Shown piece by piece: positions 36,419 through 45,688 of a stretch of 64,000 bases of DNA. Location: the NCBI GenBank assembly GCA_937958005.1, contig CALGOB010000040.1, forward strand, positions 1 through 64,000. Reading direction: 5' to 3'. This DNA is from an uncultured Cyclobacteriaceae bacterium. Its GTDB lineage: Bacteria > Bacteroidota > Bacteroidia > Cytophagales > Cyclobacteriaceae. Positions within the stretch are counted from its first letter, which is position 1. Every line of letters starts with the position of its first letter. Both the position numbers and the translations under genes were made by a program. Under the pieces are notes generated by a model. That model was not told the DNA's origin and did not search any database. It worked only from the letters and a program-made list of their open reading frames with translations.

Positions 36419-37347
36419 AGTACTTTACCTAAGTGAGTGATGAAATGATCTTTGATTGATTTAATGGAGTAAAAGTTGCCATTGGAGGTATTTTTTACAT
36501 ATGCATTATTACTGTTAAAGACTTGAATAATGTTAGTTTGATCATTTACTTCCTCATAAGTATCAGGAATATAATTAAGTTTTTCCTGATCACCCATTTG
36601 ACTCATTGGTGTATGTTTGATCTTTAATATATTACTTTCTTCCCCTAGGAAGTTAATTACGTTTTGATTTTCGGATGAAAGAAATTCTTGAGGTGTTCCT
36701 ATAAATGTAATTTCTCCATTTTCAAGTAAGCAAATTCTATTTCCTAGTTTCAATGCTTCGTCTATGTCATGAGTTACGATGACCTTTGTCGTGTTTTTTA
36801 AAGCAGTCATATTTATGAAATCATTCTGCATTTGCTCTCTTAAAATAGGATCTAAGGCACTGAATGGCTCATCCATCAAGATCATACTGGGATTGTTAGC
36901 AATAGCCCTTGCAATTCCAATTCGTTGTTGCTGTCCACCTGATAAGGTAATTGGATGCCTATCAAGGTAATTTTCGTCTAATCCTATTTGAACAATCAAT
37001 TCCTTTACTCGATGGTTAATTTGATCTTTACTTTTTCCATCTAGCTTAAGTGAGATTGCGATATTATCTCGTATTTTTAGATGTGGAAAGAGTCCTCCAG
37101 ATTGAATAATGTAGCCAATATTTCTTCTTAAGGAAATATCATTGATGCTTTTAGCATCTTTACCTTCAATAAACACACTACCATTATCAGGATAGATCAG
37201 CTTGTTGATCATTTTCAATAAAGTAGTTTTTCCACTCCCACTTTTTCCAAGTAAACAGAATGCTTCGCCTTGATTAATTTCAAAATTAATGTTTTTAAGC
37301 ACTTGATGTGATGCGAAACTCTTATTTACGTTTTTAAACGTAATCAT
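36415..37347 (-). CDS. Osmolyte ABC transporter ATP-binding protein (ProV/OpuCA-like)
   Basis: 310 residues. Walker A LGKSGSGKTTLLKM, signature LSGGQQQRIGIARA, Walker B MILMDEPFSALDP and H-loop VTHDIDEA are all present. The roughly 75-residue C-terminal extension resembles one half of the CBS region of osmolyte transporters, so a full CBS pair for ionic-strength sensing is missing or degenerate. Co-transcribed with the permease-binding protein gene by a 4-nt overlap. Confidence 0.9.
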   Translation of the reverse strand: MITFKNVNKSFASHQVLKNINFEINQGEAFCLLGKSGSGKTTLLKMINKLIYPDNGSVFIEGKDAKSINDISLRRNIGYIIQSGGLFPHLKIRDNIAISLKLDGKSKDQINHRVKELIVQIGLDENYLDRHPITLSGGQQQRIGIARAIANNPSMILMDEPFSALDPILREQMQNDFINMTALKNTTKVIVTHDIDEALKLGNRICLLENGEITFIGTPQEFLSSENQNVINFLGEESNILKIKHTPMSQMGDQEKLNYIPDTYEEVNDQTNIIQVFNSNNAYVKNTSNGNFYSIKSIKDHFITHLGKVL

Positions 37348-37453
37348 ATACTTAATTATGAAATTTTTATTAAAATAGATACTATTATTAGTTGCTTTCT
37401 TGAAAAAAAACTGATTTATTACAGTTTTTATAATTCTATAAAGTTAATCATAA

Positions 37454-39235
37454 ATGAGTAGACATACCTATGATTATGGGGTAATTGGTAATTGTGCCTT
37501 TTTGGCATTTGTACATAAGAACACAAATATTGATTGGATGTGTTGGCCAAGGTTTGATTCATCTTTCATTTTTGGAGGAATGTTGGATGATGATAAAGGC
37601 GGTGAATTCTCCATTAAGCCGGAGGACGAAGGTTTTGAAACCAATCAATATTATGTAGAAAATACGAATGTGATTTGTACTGAGGTGACTTGTCAGTCAG
37701 GACTTTACAAAATAACCGATTTTGCTCCTAGGTTTCATCAGCACGATAGGTACTACAGACCACTGATGATGATCAGGAAAGTAGAACCAATCAAAGGGCA
37801 ACCGAGAGTGAAAGCAATCTGTCATCCTGTTAAAAATTATGGAGAAGAAAAATTGGAACGAAGTATGGGAAGTAGTCATATTCGTTTTTTAGGAGCAGAT
37901 AAACAAATGAGATTGACCACAAATGTCTCTCTGAATTATTTGATCAATGATGAATATTTTGTGCTCAATGAAACTAAATATCTCGTTTTAACCTATGGGC
38001 CTCCGTTGGAAGCTCCTTTGGAAGAAACATGTGAGACATTTTACAAAAAGACAATCAACTATTGGAGAAGCTGGGTTAAGTCTACAAGCATTAGTAATTT
38101 TCACCAAGATGCTATGATAAGATCTGCTTTAATCCTTAAAATTCATCAATACGAAGATACAGGAGCTATTATAGCTGCGGCCACTACTAGTTTGCCTGAG
38201 TCACCAGGAAGTACTAGAAACTGGGATTATCGATTTTGTTGGATGAGAGATACCTATTACACTTTAAATGCTTTTAATAATATTGGCCACTTTGAGGAGC
38301 TTGAAAGATACTTTCATTATATCTCAAATATAGTTTATGCTGAAAGGGATCGTTATCAGCCTTTGTATGGGATCAGTCCAAGTAGTAAAATGGTAGAGAT
38401 TGAGCTGCCTTTAAAGGGATATCTTGGAAATCAACCTGTACGCATAGGGAATGATGCCTATACACATATTCAAAATGATGTGTATGGTCAAGTTTTGGTT
38501 TCTTTACTGCCTCTTTTTACTGATAAAAGATTGATATTTAACGAACGTTTTGAAACAAAGAATTTAATTAACCATTCTTTATCCATGATCGAAAAAACCA
38601 TGGAAGAGACCGATGCAGGACTTTGGGAATTTAGAAACTTGGCTCAATACCATAGTTATACTTATTTGTTTCATTGGGCTGGAGCATCTGCCGCAATTAA
38701 GATGGCTATTGAATTAAAAGATAACGAAATAGGAGCAAAAGCTACTAAATTGAGGGATATAGCGGCTGAAAAATTGGAGAAGTGTTATGTCCCAGCCAAA
38801 AAAGGCTATGCCCAAGCTATGGGGGTCGAGCGAATGGATGCAAGTACCTTACAGATAATTATGATGAGTTATGTGAATGGTGATTCGCAAAAAGCAAAGG
38901 ATCACTTAAAGGCATTAGAAACAGAGCTATCAGCCTCCAATGGATTGTTTTATAGATACAAACATCAAGATGATTTTGGTGAACCTGAAACTACTTTCTT
39001 AATTTGTGCTTTTTGGTATGTGGAAGCTTTAGCTTGTGTTGGAAGAATAGATGAAGCTATTAAGTATTTCGAAAACTTGCTGTCCTATGCAAATCATGTA
39101 GGGTTATTAAGCGAGGATGTAGATGATAAAACGGGCAGTATGTGGGGTAATTTTCCGCAAGCTTATAGTCATGTAGGACTGATAAATGCTGGGAATAGAA
39201 TTGCGGGAAAGCTAGATCAACCTAATTTTTTATAA
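37454..39235 (+). CDS. Glycoside hydrolase family 15 protein (glucoamylase or trehalase type)
   Basis: 593 residues. An N-terminal beta-sandwich region (DYGVIGNCAFLAFV) precedes an (alpha/alpha)6 barrel with RNWDYRFCWMRDTYYTL (about 254-270), PVRIGNDAYTHIQNDVYG and GLLSEDVDDKTGSMWGNFPQ. The Glu in the last stretch is the likely catalytic base. GH15 includes glucoamylases and trehalases; proximity to the trehalose synthesis gene (otsAB) makes trehalose a plausible substrate, but this is inference. No signal peptide, so it acts inside the cell. Confidence 0.88.
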   Translation: MSRHTYDYGVIGNCAFLAFVHKNTNIDWMCWPRFDSSFIFGGMLDDDKGGEFSIKPEDEGFETNQYYVENTNVICTEVTCQSGLYKITDFAPRFHQHDRYYRPLMMIRKVEPIKGQPRVKAICHPVKNYGEEKLERSMGSSHIRFLGADKQMRLTTNVSLNYLINDEYFVLNETKYLVLTYGPPLEAPLEETCETFYKKTINYWRSWVKSTSISNFHQDAMIRSALILKIHQYEDTGAIIAAATTSLPESPGSTRNWDYRFCWMRDTYYTLNAFNNIGHFEELERYFHYISNIVYAERDRYQPLYGISPSSKMVEIELPLKGYLGNQPVRIGNDAYTHIQNDVYGQVLVSLLPLFTDKRLIFNERFETKNLINHSLSMIEKTMEETDAGLWEFRNLAQYHSYTYLFHWAGASAAIKMAIELKDNEIGAKATKLRDIAAEKLEKCYVPAKKGYAQAMGVERMDASTLQIIMMSYVNGDSQKAKDHLKALETELSASNGLFYRYKHQDDFGEPETTFLICAFWYVEALACVGRIDEAIKYFENLLSYANHVGLLSEDVDDKTGSMWGNFPQAYSHVGLINAGNRIAGKLDQPNFL

Positions 39236-39243
39236 TGCTTAAT

Positions 39244-39281
39244 AAAAAAACACCGATGAAATGAATCATCGGTGTTTTTTT
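39244..39281 (+). terminator. Intrinsic terminator of the GH15 gene
   Basis: Stem AACACCGATGA/TCATCGGTGTT with a 6-nt loop followed by T8. Its T-run merges with the first bases of repeat copy I. Confidence 0.9.
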
Positions 39282-39389
39282 AATCCCTAAGGGATATTAA
39301 TTCCCCTGGCCGGGCGCCCCGACTCTTGAGTCGATCATTAAATTATTGCCCATAGATACTCCGTACCTTTGTGTAGGTGTTGATTCATT
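39279..39389 (+). repeat. Hairpin repeat, copy I (111-bp form)
   Basis: A complete copy with GC-rich insertion. The right hairpin has several changes (CTCCGTACCTTTGTGTAGGTG). It abuts the GH15 terminator, between convergent genes. Confidence 0.9.
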
Positions 39390-39402
39390 TTCATAGAATC
39401 AC

Positions 39403-40131
39403 TTATTCGTCGCCACTAGCCATTTGATTGATTGACCAGTCATAATCATAATAACTGATTGCAGTATTATTTGAAAATTTGATATCACTATACCTATTAA
39501 TGTAATCCAAAATATTTTCACCACTAACTTTCTTAAAGTCTTCGTAATACCATTCGAAAATTTTAGATAGAGAAATCTTGGTGTTATCGTTATTCGTGAT
39601 TAAGAAATCTCTATCATTCAAAATTTCTCTTACTTGAGAATCCAATTGCTTGTTGAGATTTTCTGGACGATATGCGTTTTTGCTGAGTTTGGGGCATCCT
39701 TTAGCACCACAAACTAAAACCAAATGAACTCGCGGATCAGGAAAGGTTTCCAAAAGATACTCTTTTTCTAGCCGTTCAAGAGTATAGTATTGGCCGCCAA
39801 TTGTGTGAGTAATATTATCAAAAAAACCACTAATATCTTTAGGCGTTTTGATAGGATAAAAAACCTGTTCTTGTTTAATAACAATAACATTATAAGCGTT
39901 AATTAAAACTGCTTTGATGTAATCGTCAGATTTACCTTCCAATTCTATGGTAGCCAGTTGATTGTACACATCGTTAAGTAGTTTTGGTTCATTCTTTAAC
40001 CTATTAAAGTCAAGATTACCATCATGCGTATATTTTTTTAAAAATAGATCATACTTATCAAAAAATGAGTTCTGACCGAAGGATTGAAAGAGGATGAATA
40101 GAAGTATCCCCGTGATAGCAATTTTTTTCAT
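39403..40131 (-). CDS. Secreted DUF547 protein
   Basis: 242 residues with a signal peptide (1-19, ending QSFGQ). DUF547 hallmarks: VLINAYNVIVIKQ (about 90-102) and LVLVCGAKGCPKLSKNAY with two Cys. The function of DUF547 is unknown, though the fold has been likened to transglutaminase-like enzymes. Single gene between the GH15 and otsAB genes. Confidence 0.83.
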   Translation of the reverse strand: MKKIAITGILLFILFQSFGQNSFFDKYDLFLKKYTHDGNLDFNRLKNEPKLLNDVYNQLATIELEGKSDDYIKAVLINAYNVIVIKQEQVFYPIKTPKDISGFFDNITHTIGGQYYTLERLEKEYLLETFPDPRVHLVLVCGAKGCPKLSKNAYRPENLNKQLDSQVREILNDRDFLITNNDNTKISLSKIFEWYYEDFKKVSGENILDYINRYSDIKFSNNTAISYYDYDWSINQMASGDE

Positions 40132-40349
40132 ATCTTAATATGTAACATAATTAAAATTACTCAGTTACCGTTATGACAACTAAATTACTTAAGATTGATA
40201 GAATAAGAAATAATTTTCGACCAATTGTACATAACTACCGATGTAACGACTTGTTGTTGTTTAATCAAATGATAATATTAAATAAGAAAATTTATTTGAA
40301 TAAATTATCCTAAATAACTAATCAATTGATAACGCTAGTAGTAACGGAA

Positions 40350-42527
40350 TTATTGCTCAATAAGTTTCCATAATAATTTTCTTACCTCTAAGTAAGAGGG
40401 GACATTATATTTAGCGGCGGAGGCAGAATTACCTACTTTTACAGTGATACTTTCCTCAGGCATTGCTAGAAAAGTATCTTCATCAGTCCAATCATCACCT
40501 AATGCCATCGTAAAATCAGCATTGTACTGCTTAAGAAGAACCTTGGCTGCTTTTCCTTTATTAATTTCAGAGTTTTTAATTTCAACTACTTTGTCGCCTT
40601 CCAACACTTGTAAGTTCTTATTGCTGGTTATGTATTTTAAATGGCTTGTTAATTCTCTGGTTCTTATTTCACCCAACCCAGTTTCTACTTTTCTGTAATG
40701 CCAGACTAAACTGTAATCTTTTTGTTCTATGAAAGACCCAGGGGTTCTATCTACATATCTGTCTAAGATTTTTTGAATATCATCTTTCCAATCTCCATTC
40801 AACTCAGCAGCAGTACTCCATTCTTTCTTTTTACTCATAAACCAAACACCATGTTCAGCGATGATTTCTAAATCATAACTACTGACCCATTTATTTAGAG
40901 TGCTTTTGTCTCTTCCACTGATGATGACAATTTTGTTTTTGCCATCTTTTATGAGGCCAGTTAACAAATCCATAAGCTCTTCATCAGGTTTAGAATCTAA
41001 AGGATTACCGTGAAATCCAGTTAAAGTACCATCATAGTCTAAAAAGATTATTCTTTCATTGGCGAGGTTATATTGTTTTTTAATATTTTCCGAAAGATCT
41101 TTGTCTATTATTTTCGTTTCTAAAGATCTTTGCTCATCCTTAATGAAGTTTAGCCTTTCCATGAATAGGTTCACCCAGTGGTGGATGTTATAGCGCTTGA
41201 GTGATTTTTGCATAACATCCATATGTTTAACTTGATCATCTAGGGGCATAGATAATGCAGAAGTGATGGCATCTACTTGTTGTTCAATGTCATTTGGATT
41301 AATCAAAATCGCATCAGAAAGTTCTTTGGAAGCCCCTGCCATTTCACTGAGAATTAGGACTCCTTTTTTGTCTAATTTACTGGCAATAAATTCTTTGCAT
41401 ACCAAATTCATGCCATCTCTCATAGGAGTTACTAAGGCGACATGGGCCATTCTATAAAAAGCTGAGAGAGCATTGAGTGGAAATGATCTATAGAAATAGT
41501 GGATAGGAGTCCAGTTTAACCTTCCATATTTTCCATTAATACGTCCTACTAAAAGATCAATTTCTTCCTTTAGTTGCTTATACATTGGGACTTGATCTCT
41601 GGAGGGTACTACCACCATTAATAATGATACATTGCCAATATAGTCTTCATTACGTTCCAAGAACAATTCAAAGGCTCTTAATCTCTGCGGGATTCCTTTG
41701 GAATAATCTAATCGGTCAATAGATAAAATCAGCTTCTGATCACCAATAGAAGTCCTGTACCTTACCTCTCTATCTAATGTCTCTGGGGCAGCAGCTACAT
41801 TTGCATATTTATCATAATCTATACCCATTGGTAAAGCATCTACTAATACCTTTCTGTCTGGCAAACTGATTTGTCCATTGGAATTGCCAAGTCCCGCTAG
41901 TCTATTGACAGAAGATAAGAAATGCCTCATATCATCATAGGTATGAAAGCCAAGGAAATCCGCACCTAACATCCCTTGTAATATTTCCCTTCTCCAAGGT
42001 AGCAACCTAAACGATTCATAAGAAGGGAAGGGGATGTGTAAAAAGAAACCAATGGTCAGTTTATGAAATACTTTTCTAATTAATTGAGGAACTAAAAGTA
42101 GCTGGTAATCATGTATCCACAAAGTATCGCCTTCCTCTACAATTTCTTCAATTGCCTTAGAAAATTTGGCATTCACTTTGCAATATGCGTCCCAAAAATT
42201 TTGATTGTAAACTGCATATTGATTGAAGTAATGAAAGTTTGGCCAAAGTGTTTCATTGCTAAAACCTTCATAATATTCTTCTATTTCCTTAGGTGTTAAA
42301 AAAACAGGTCGCATATTTTCATCAGCAAGTTGCTCAGTGATTTCTGTTTTTTCGCTCTCAGAAGAAACCGCTAGGCCAGGCCATCCTATCCATACATTGT
42401 CTCCTTCTTTGTAAATTGACCCTAGTCCAGTAGCTAGGCCACCTTCACTTGGTTTAGTAACAAGAGTTCCATCCTCCTTTGATATTTTTACAGGGAGTCT
42501 GTTCGATACAATGATAGTCTTTGGCAT
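40350..42527 (-). CDS. otsAB: Bifunctional trehalose-6-phosphate synthase/phosphatase
   Basis: 725 residues. The GT20 synthase domain (about 1-460) has SEGGLATGLGSI, HDYQLLLVPQLIRK, FFLHIPFPSYE and SIDRLDYSKGIPQRLRAFE. A HAD-type trehalose phosphatase (about 490-725) begins with IIFLDYDGTLTGF and ends with GDDWTDEDTFLAM. It makes trehalose from UDP-glucose and glucose-6-phosphate by way of the phosphate ester. Trehalose is a common compatible solute, which fits the nearby Na+/H+ antiporter, K+ channel and osmolyte importer. Confidence 0.93.
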   Translation of the reverse strand: MPKTIIVSNRLPVKISKEDGTLVTKPSEGGLATGLGSIYKEGDNVWIGWPGLAVSSESEKTEITEQLADENMRPVFLTPKEIEEYYEGFSNETLWPNFHYFNQYAVYNQNFWDAYCKVNAKFSKAIEEIVEEGDTLWIHDYQLLLVPQLIRKVFHKLTIGFFLHIPFPSYESFRLLPWRREILQGMLGADFLGFHTYDDMRHFLSSVNRLAGLGNSNGQISLPDRKVLVDALPMGIDYDKYANVAAAPETLDREVRYRTSIGDQKLILSIDRLDYSKGIPQRLRAFELFLERNEDYIGNVSLLMVVVPSRDQVPMYKQLKEEIDLLVGRINGKYGRLNWTPIHYFYRSFPLNALSAFYRMAHVALVTPMRDGMNLVCKEFIASKLDKKGVLILSEMAGASKELSDAILINPNDIEQQVDAITSALSMPLDDQVKHMDVMQKSLKRYNIHHWVNLFMERLNFIKDEQRSLETKIIDKDLSENIKKQYNLANERIIFLDYDGTLTGFHGNPLDSKPDEELMDLLTGLIKDGKNKIVIISGRDKSTLNKWVSSYDLEIIAEHGVWFMSKKKEWSTAAELNGDWKDDIQKILDRYVDRTPGSFIEQKDYSLVWHYRKVETGLGEIRTRELTSHLKYITSNKNLQVLEGDKVVEIKNSEINKGKAAKVLLKQYNADFTMALGDDWTDEDTFLAMPEESITVKVGNSASAAKYNVPSYLEVRKLLWKLIEQ

Positions 42528-42567
42528 ATGAGTTTTTCAGGTATAAGCAGTGAATAGGAATTTCCTT

Positions 42568-43374
42568 TTATTTATTGTTAAAGCCTCTCAACTTTATTTC
42601 TGTTAGTTTTCTTTTAGTATCTAATGGGAAATCACCTTTCATCATCCAATCATAAAAACCCGATTCTCTTTTAAGTATATCGGAAACTAATTTACCTTTA
42701 TTTTTCCCAAAATTAAATACTTCTTCTCCTTTATCGTTAAAGACCATTCGGCCAGCAAGATCAACCATCTTAGAGTTGGTTAACTCGTGTAGTTTGGCCA
42801 TATCATTTTCTATAGTCCCAATCGGTTTGCCCATGAGATCAGTAACTTCTTGGCCATTGTATTTATTAATCTGAGATTCTAATACCTCATAAGTTGCCAA
42901 GGTATCTGCTTCAGCGCTATGAGCCCCTACTAAATTCTTGTTGCAATAAAACTTATAAGCTGAAGATAGGTTTCTTTTCTCCATCATAAAGAAGATTTTT
43001 TGAGCATCAATTAATTTCCTTTTGCTAACATCAAAATTTATATCAGCCCTCAGAAACTCTTCTACTAATAGTGGAACATCAAATTTTAGAATATTATACC
43101 CAGAAAGATCACAGCCTTCTAAAAAGTCAACAAGCGATTTTCCTATTTGTTTAAACGTTGGAGAATCCTTGACATCTTCATCATAAACACCATGAATTAA
43201 ACTCGTTTCATGCGGAATTGGAATCGTCGGGTTTATTTTTCTGGTCTTGATTTCTTTTTCTCCTTTTACAGAAATTTTCACAATCGATATTTCTACTATT
43301 CGATCATTGGCGATATTAGTTCCAGTGGTTTCTAAATCGAAAAAAGCTAAAGGGTTTTTTAAATTTAATTTCAT
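42568..43374 (-). CDS. DnaQ-like 3'-5' exonuclease (DEDDh)
   Basis: 268 residues. The exonuclease core has FFDLETTGT (D and E), SGYNILKFDVPLL (D) and GAHSAEADTLAT (H and D), the DEDDh set. The C-terminal 60 residues (FNFGKNKGKLVSDIL) form a small extra domain seen in related proteins. It may act in DNA repair or proofreading. Its start overlaps the stop of the upstream gene by 4 nt (ATGA), indicating coupling. Confidence 0.88.
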   Translation of the reverse strand: MKLNLKNPLAFFDLETTGTNIANDRIVEISIVKISVKGEKEIKTRKINPTIPIPHETSLIHGVYDEDVKDSPTFKQIGKSLVDFLEGCDLSGYNILKFDVPLLVEEFLRADINFDVSKRKLIDAQKIFFMMEKRNLSSAYKFYCNKNLVGAHSAEADTLATYEVLESQINKYNGQEVTDLMGKPIGTIENDMAKLHELTNSKMVDLAGRMVFNDKGEEVFNFGKNKGKLVSDILKRESGFYDWMMKGDFPLDTKRKLTEIKLRGFNNK

Positions 43375-43937
43375 TTCTCTATAATATTAATAAAGTCTTT
43401 TTCACTTACTCCCAATCTTTTTAGGAGTGTATAGGAAGCTTTAATATAGAAAGCTTCTAGGTCGCTACAATTTTTTAATATGGCTTCCATTTTATCCAGC
43501 TCTATGATGATTTCATCTCCTTTGTGCTTAACAGCAGGGGCACTGAATTTAATGCTTTGTATGTCAGGCCTCTCTTTTTCTCCTATTATCAGTAGGATAT
43601 TGTCGTCTTCATTGAAAATGATGGTGCCAGCTTTAGGTAATGCATCAACCATTTTTTCATAATGACGAACAGTCGCATCTACATCTTTATTGTCATTATC
43701 TAAAATAGTAGTGATTAGAGCAATATGTGCGTCATAGTTTAGCAAGTCATTTTCCTTGCATAAAATGATAGCAATAGGCGCTTCATTGATTAGTTCTTCC
43801 TTTTCATCACCAGATCTAAAAGAAGTGAATGGTTTATTAAGACCTTCTAATACTTTATTGACTATATCGAATACTTCTTCTTTTCCTTTGGAACCGGAAA
43901 TTATAATTCGTTGCTTATCGAGTAGTTTCCCTAACAT
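43371..43937 (-). CDS. Uncharacterised protein coupled to the exonuclease
   Basis: 188 residues, not securely recognised. The N-terminal IIISGSKGKEEVFDIVNKVL has the look of a nucleotide-binding loop of Mur-ligase type (GTHGKT) that has lost the Thr; this resemblance is weak. The C-terminal part is helical with SDLEAFYIKASYTLLKRLG. No signal or membrane helix. Translationally coupled to the DnaQ-like gene. Confidence 0.7.
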   Translation of the reverse strand: MLGKLLDKQRIIISGSKGKEEVFDIVNKVLEGLNKPFTSFRSGDEKEELINEAPIAIILCKENDLLNYDAHIALITTILDNDNKDVDATVRHYEKMVDALPKAGTIIFNEDDNILLIIGEKERPDIQSIKFSAPAVKHKGDEIIIELDKMEAILKNCSDLEAFYIKASYTLLKRLGVSEKDFINIIEK

Positions 43938-44026
43938 ATAATGATACTTCTGTAAGATTTCAAAATTAAACTAAATAATAGCCGTGTCAAATATTAAATG
44001 CTTTATTTCAGTAGTAAATAGTATTA

Positions 44027-44057
44027 TGTGGATAAATTGATGACATCTTGTGGATAG
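44027..44057. promoter_or_regulatory. Two DnaA-box-like sites upstream of dnaB
   Basis: TGTGGATAA at 44027-44035 is the exact complement of the DnaA box TTATCCACA, and TGTGGATAG at 44049-44057 differs at one base. They are in the same orientation 22 bp apart, two helical turns. Confidence 0.5.
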
Positions 44058-44085
44058 GAGGTAAACCTTTCTCATAATGAAGTGA

Positions 44086-44093
44086 TACTTTTG
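44086..44093 (+). promoter_or_regulatory. Possible -7 promoter element of dnaB
   Basis: TACTTTTG fits TAnnTTTG and lies 35 nt before the ATG; a good -33 TTTG was not found. Confidence 0.4.
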
Positions 44094-44128
44094 TAGTTAT
44101 TGATATTAAAAAACGTTGAACATTATAG

Positions 44129-45673
44129 ATGGATAATAAATCACCTATTAAATCTACAGCAAAACCAAGGAGAATGAATGTTCCTGATCTTTCAGGGCAA
44201 TTGGGAAAAGTGCCTCCCCAGGCATTGGAGTTAGAAGAAGCTGTATTAGGGGCTTTGATGTTGGAGAGAGATGCGTTGACAGCGGTAATAGATATTCTAA
44301 AACCGGAGAGTTTTTATAGGGATGCACATAGACATATTTATGAAGCTATTGTACAACTTTTTAATAATTCAGAACCAGTTGATCTACTGACGGTTACCAA
44401 CCAACTGAGAAAAAGTGGTAATTTGGAAATAGTGGGAGGTACTTATGTAGTGACTGAACTGACTACCAAAGTAAATTCTGCCGCTAATATAGAGTTTCAT
44501 GCAAGAATTATTGCTGAAAACTCAATCAAAAGAGAATTGATAAGGATTTCTTCTTTGATTACGCAAGAAGCCTACGAAGATACCACTGATGTATTTCAGT
44601 TATTAGACAAAACTGAAGCCTCACTTTTTGAAGTATCAGAATCCCATATTAGAAAAAACTATTCTAGTATGAGAACGTTGATGAGCGAGGCTATAAGAGA
44701 ATTGGAGGAGAAAAAACATCATAAAGATGGTTTAACTGGAGTCCCTTCCGGTTTTACCGCTTTAGATCGGGTAACCTCCGGCTGGCAACCTTCTGATATG
44801 ATCATTATAGCAGCTCGTCCAGGTATGGGTAAAACTGCATTTGTAGTTTCTGCTATGCGTAATGCAGCAGTTGATTTTAACCAAGGTGTAGCAATATTCT
44901 CACTGGAGATGTCCTCTGTACAACTTGTGAATAGGTTGATTTCTGCTGAAGCTGAGCTGGATAGTGAGAAAATTAAAAAGGGTACCTTGGCTGATTATGA
45001 GTGGGAACAGTTAGTTCATAAAACGGCTAAACTCACCGAAGCACCTATTTTTATAGATGATACCCCTGGCTTGAGTATTTTGGAATTACGTGCCAAATGT
45101 AGAAGACTTAAAGCCCAACATGATATCCAACTGATTGTCATAGATTATTTGCAATTAATGAGTGGTGACTCTTCAAAAGGTGGAGGAAACAGAGAACAAG
45201 AAATTGCTTCTATATCTAGAGCTCTTAAAGGGATTGCAAAAGAATTAAATGTACCAGTTATTGCACTTTCCCAGCTAAGTAGGGCTGTGGAAACAAGGGG
45301 TGGGGATAAACGTCCTCAACTTTCGGATTTGAGGGAATCAGGATCTATTGAACAAGATGCAGATATGGTTATGTTCTTGTATCGACCTGAATATTATGGT
45401 ATTACTGAAGATGAAAACGGTATGCCTACTGTAGGTACTGGTGAAGTGATTATTGCTAAACATAGAAATGGATCTTTGGAAAACGTACAGCTTAAGTTTA
45501 TCGGAAGATTTACAAGATTTACAGATTTAGATAGCACTGGATCTGGAATGGATGGTGGATTTCCTTCAGTAGGACTGCCTTCTGAATTTAGCAATACGAT
45601 AACCATGCCTAGTAAGGCAAATACTGATTCTGGTGAAGCTACACCAGATAATGATGGAAGTGCCCCATTTTAA
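44129..45673 (+). CDS. dnaB: Replicative DNA helicase
   Basis: 514 residues. N-terminal helical domain (PQALELEEAVLGALML), linker, then the RecA-like C-terminal domain with Walker A ARPGMGKTAFVV, Walker B LIVIDYLQLM and the R-finger region SDLRESGSIEQDADMVMFLYRPEYY. The last 60 residues are a low-complexity tail. It unwinds DNA at the replication fork as a hexamer. Two DnaA-box-like sites sit 70-100 nt upstream. Confidence 0.96.
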   Translation: MDNKSPIKSTAKPRRMNVPDLSGQLGKVPPQALELEEAVLGALMLERDALTAVIDILKPESFYRDAHRHIYEAIVQLFNNSEPVDLLTVTNQLRKSGNLEIVGGTYVVTELTTKVNSAANIEFHARIIAENSIKRELIRISSLITQEAYEDTTDVFQLLDKTEASLFEVSESHIRKNYSSMRTLMSEAIRELEEKKHHKDGLTGVPSGFTALDRVTSGWQPSDMIIIAARPGMGKTAFVVSAMRNAAVDFNQGVAIFSLEMSSVQLVNRLISAEAELDSEKIKKGTLADYEWEQLVHKTAKLTEAPIFIDDTPGLSILELRAKCRRLKAQHDIQLIVIDYLQLMSGDSSKGGGNREQEIASISRALKGIAKELNVPVIALSQLSRAVETRGGDKRPQLSDLRESGSIEQDADMVMFLYRPEYYGITEDENGMPTVGTGEVIIAKHRNGSLENVQLKFIGRFTRFTDLDSTGSGMDGGFPSVGLPSEFSNTITMPSKANTDSGEATPDNDGSAPF

Positions 45674-45688
45674 CTTTTTTGATATCCC

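Noticed and set aside
36415-37347. Full CBS-domain pair in the ABC ATPase
   Set aside because: The C-terminal extension is only about 75 residues and not clearly two CBS motifs.
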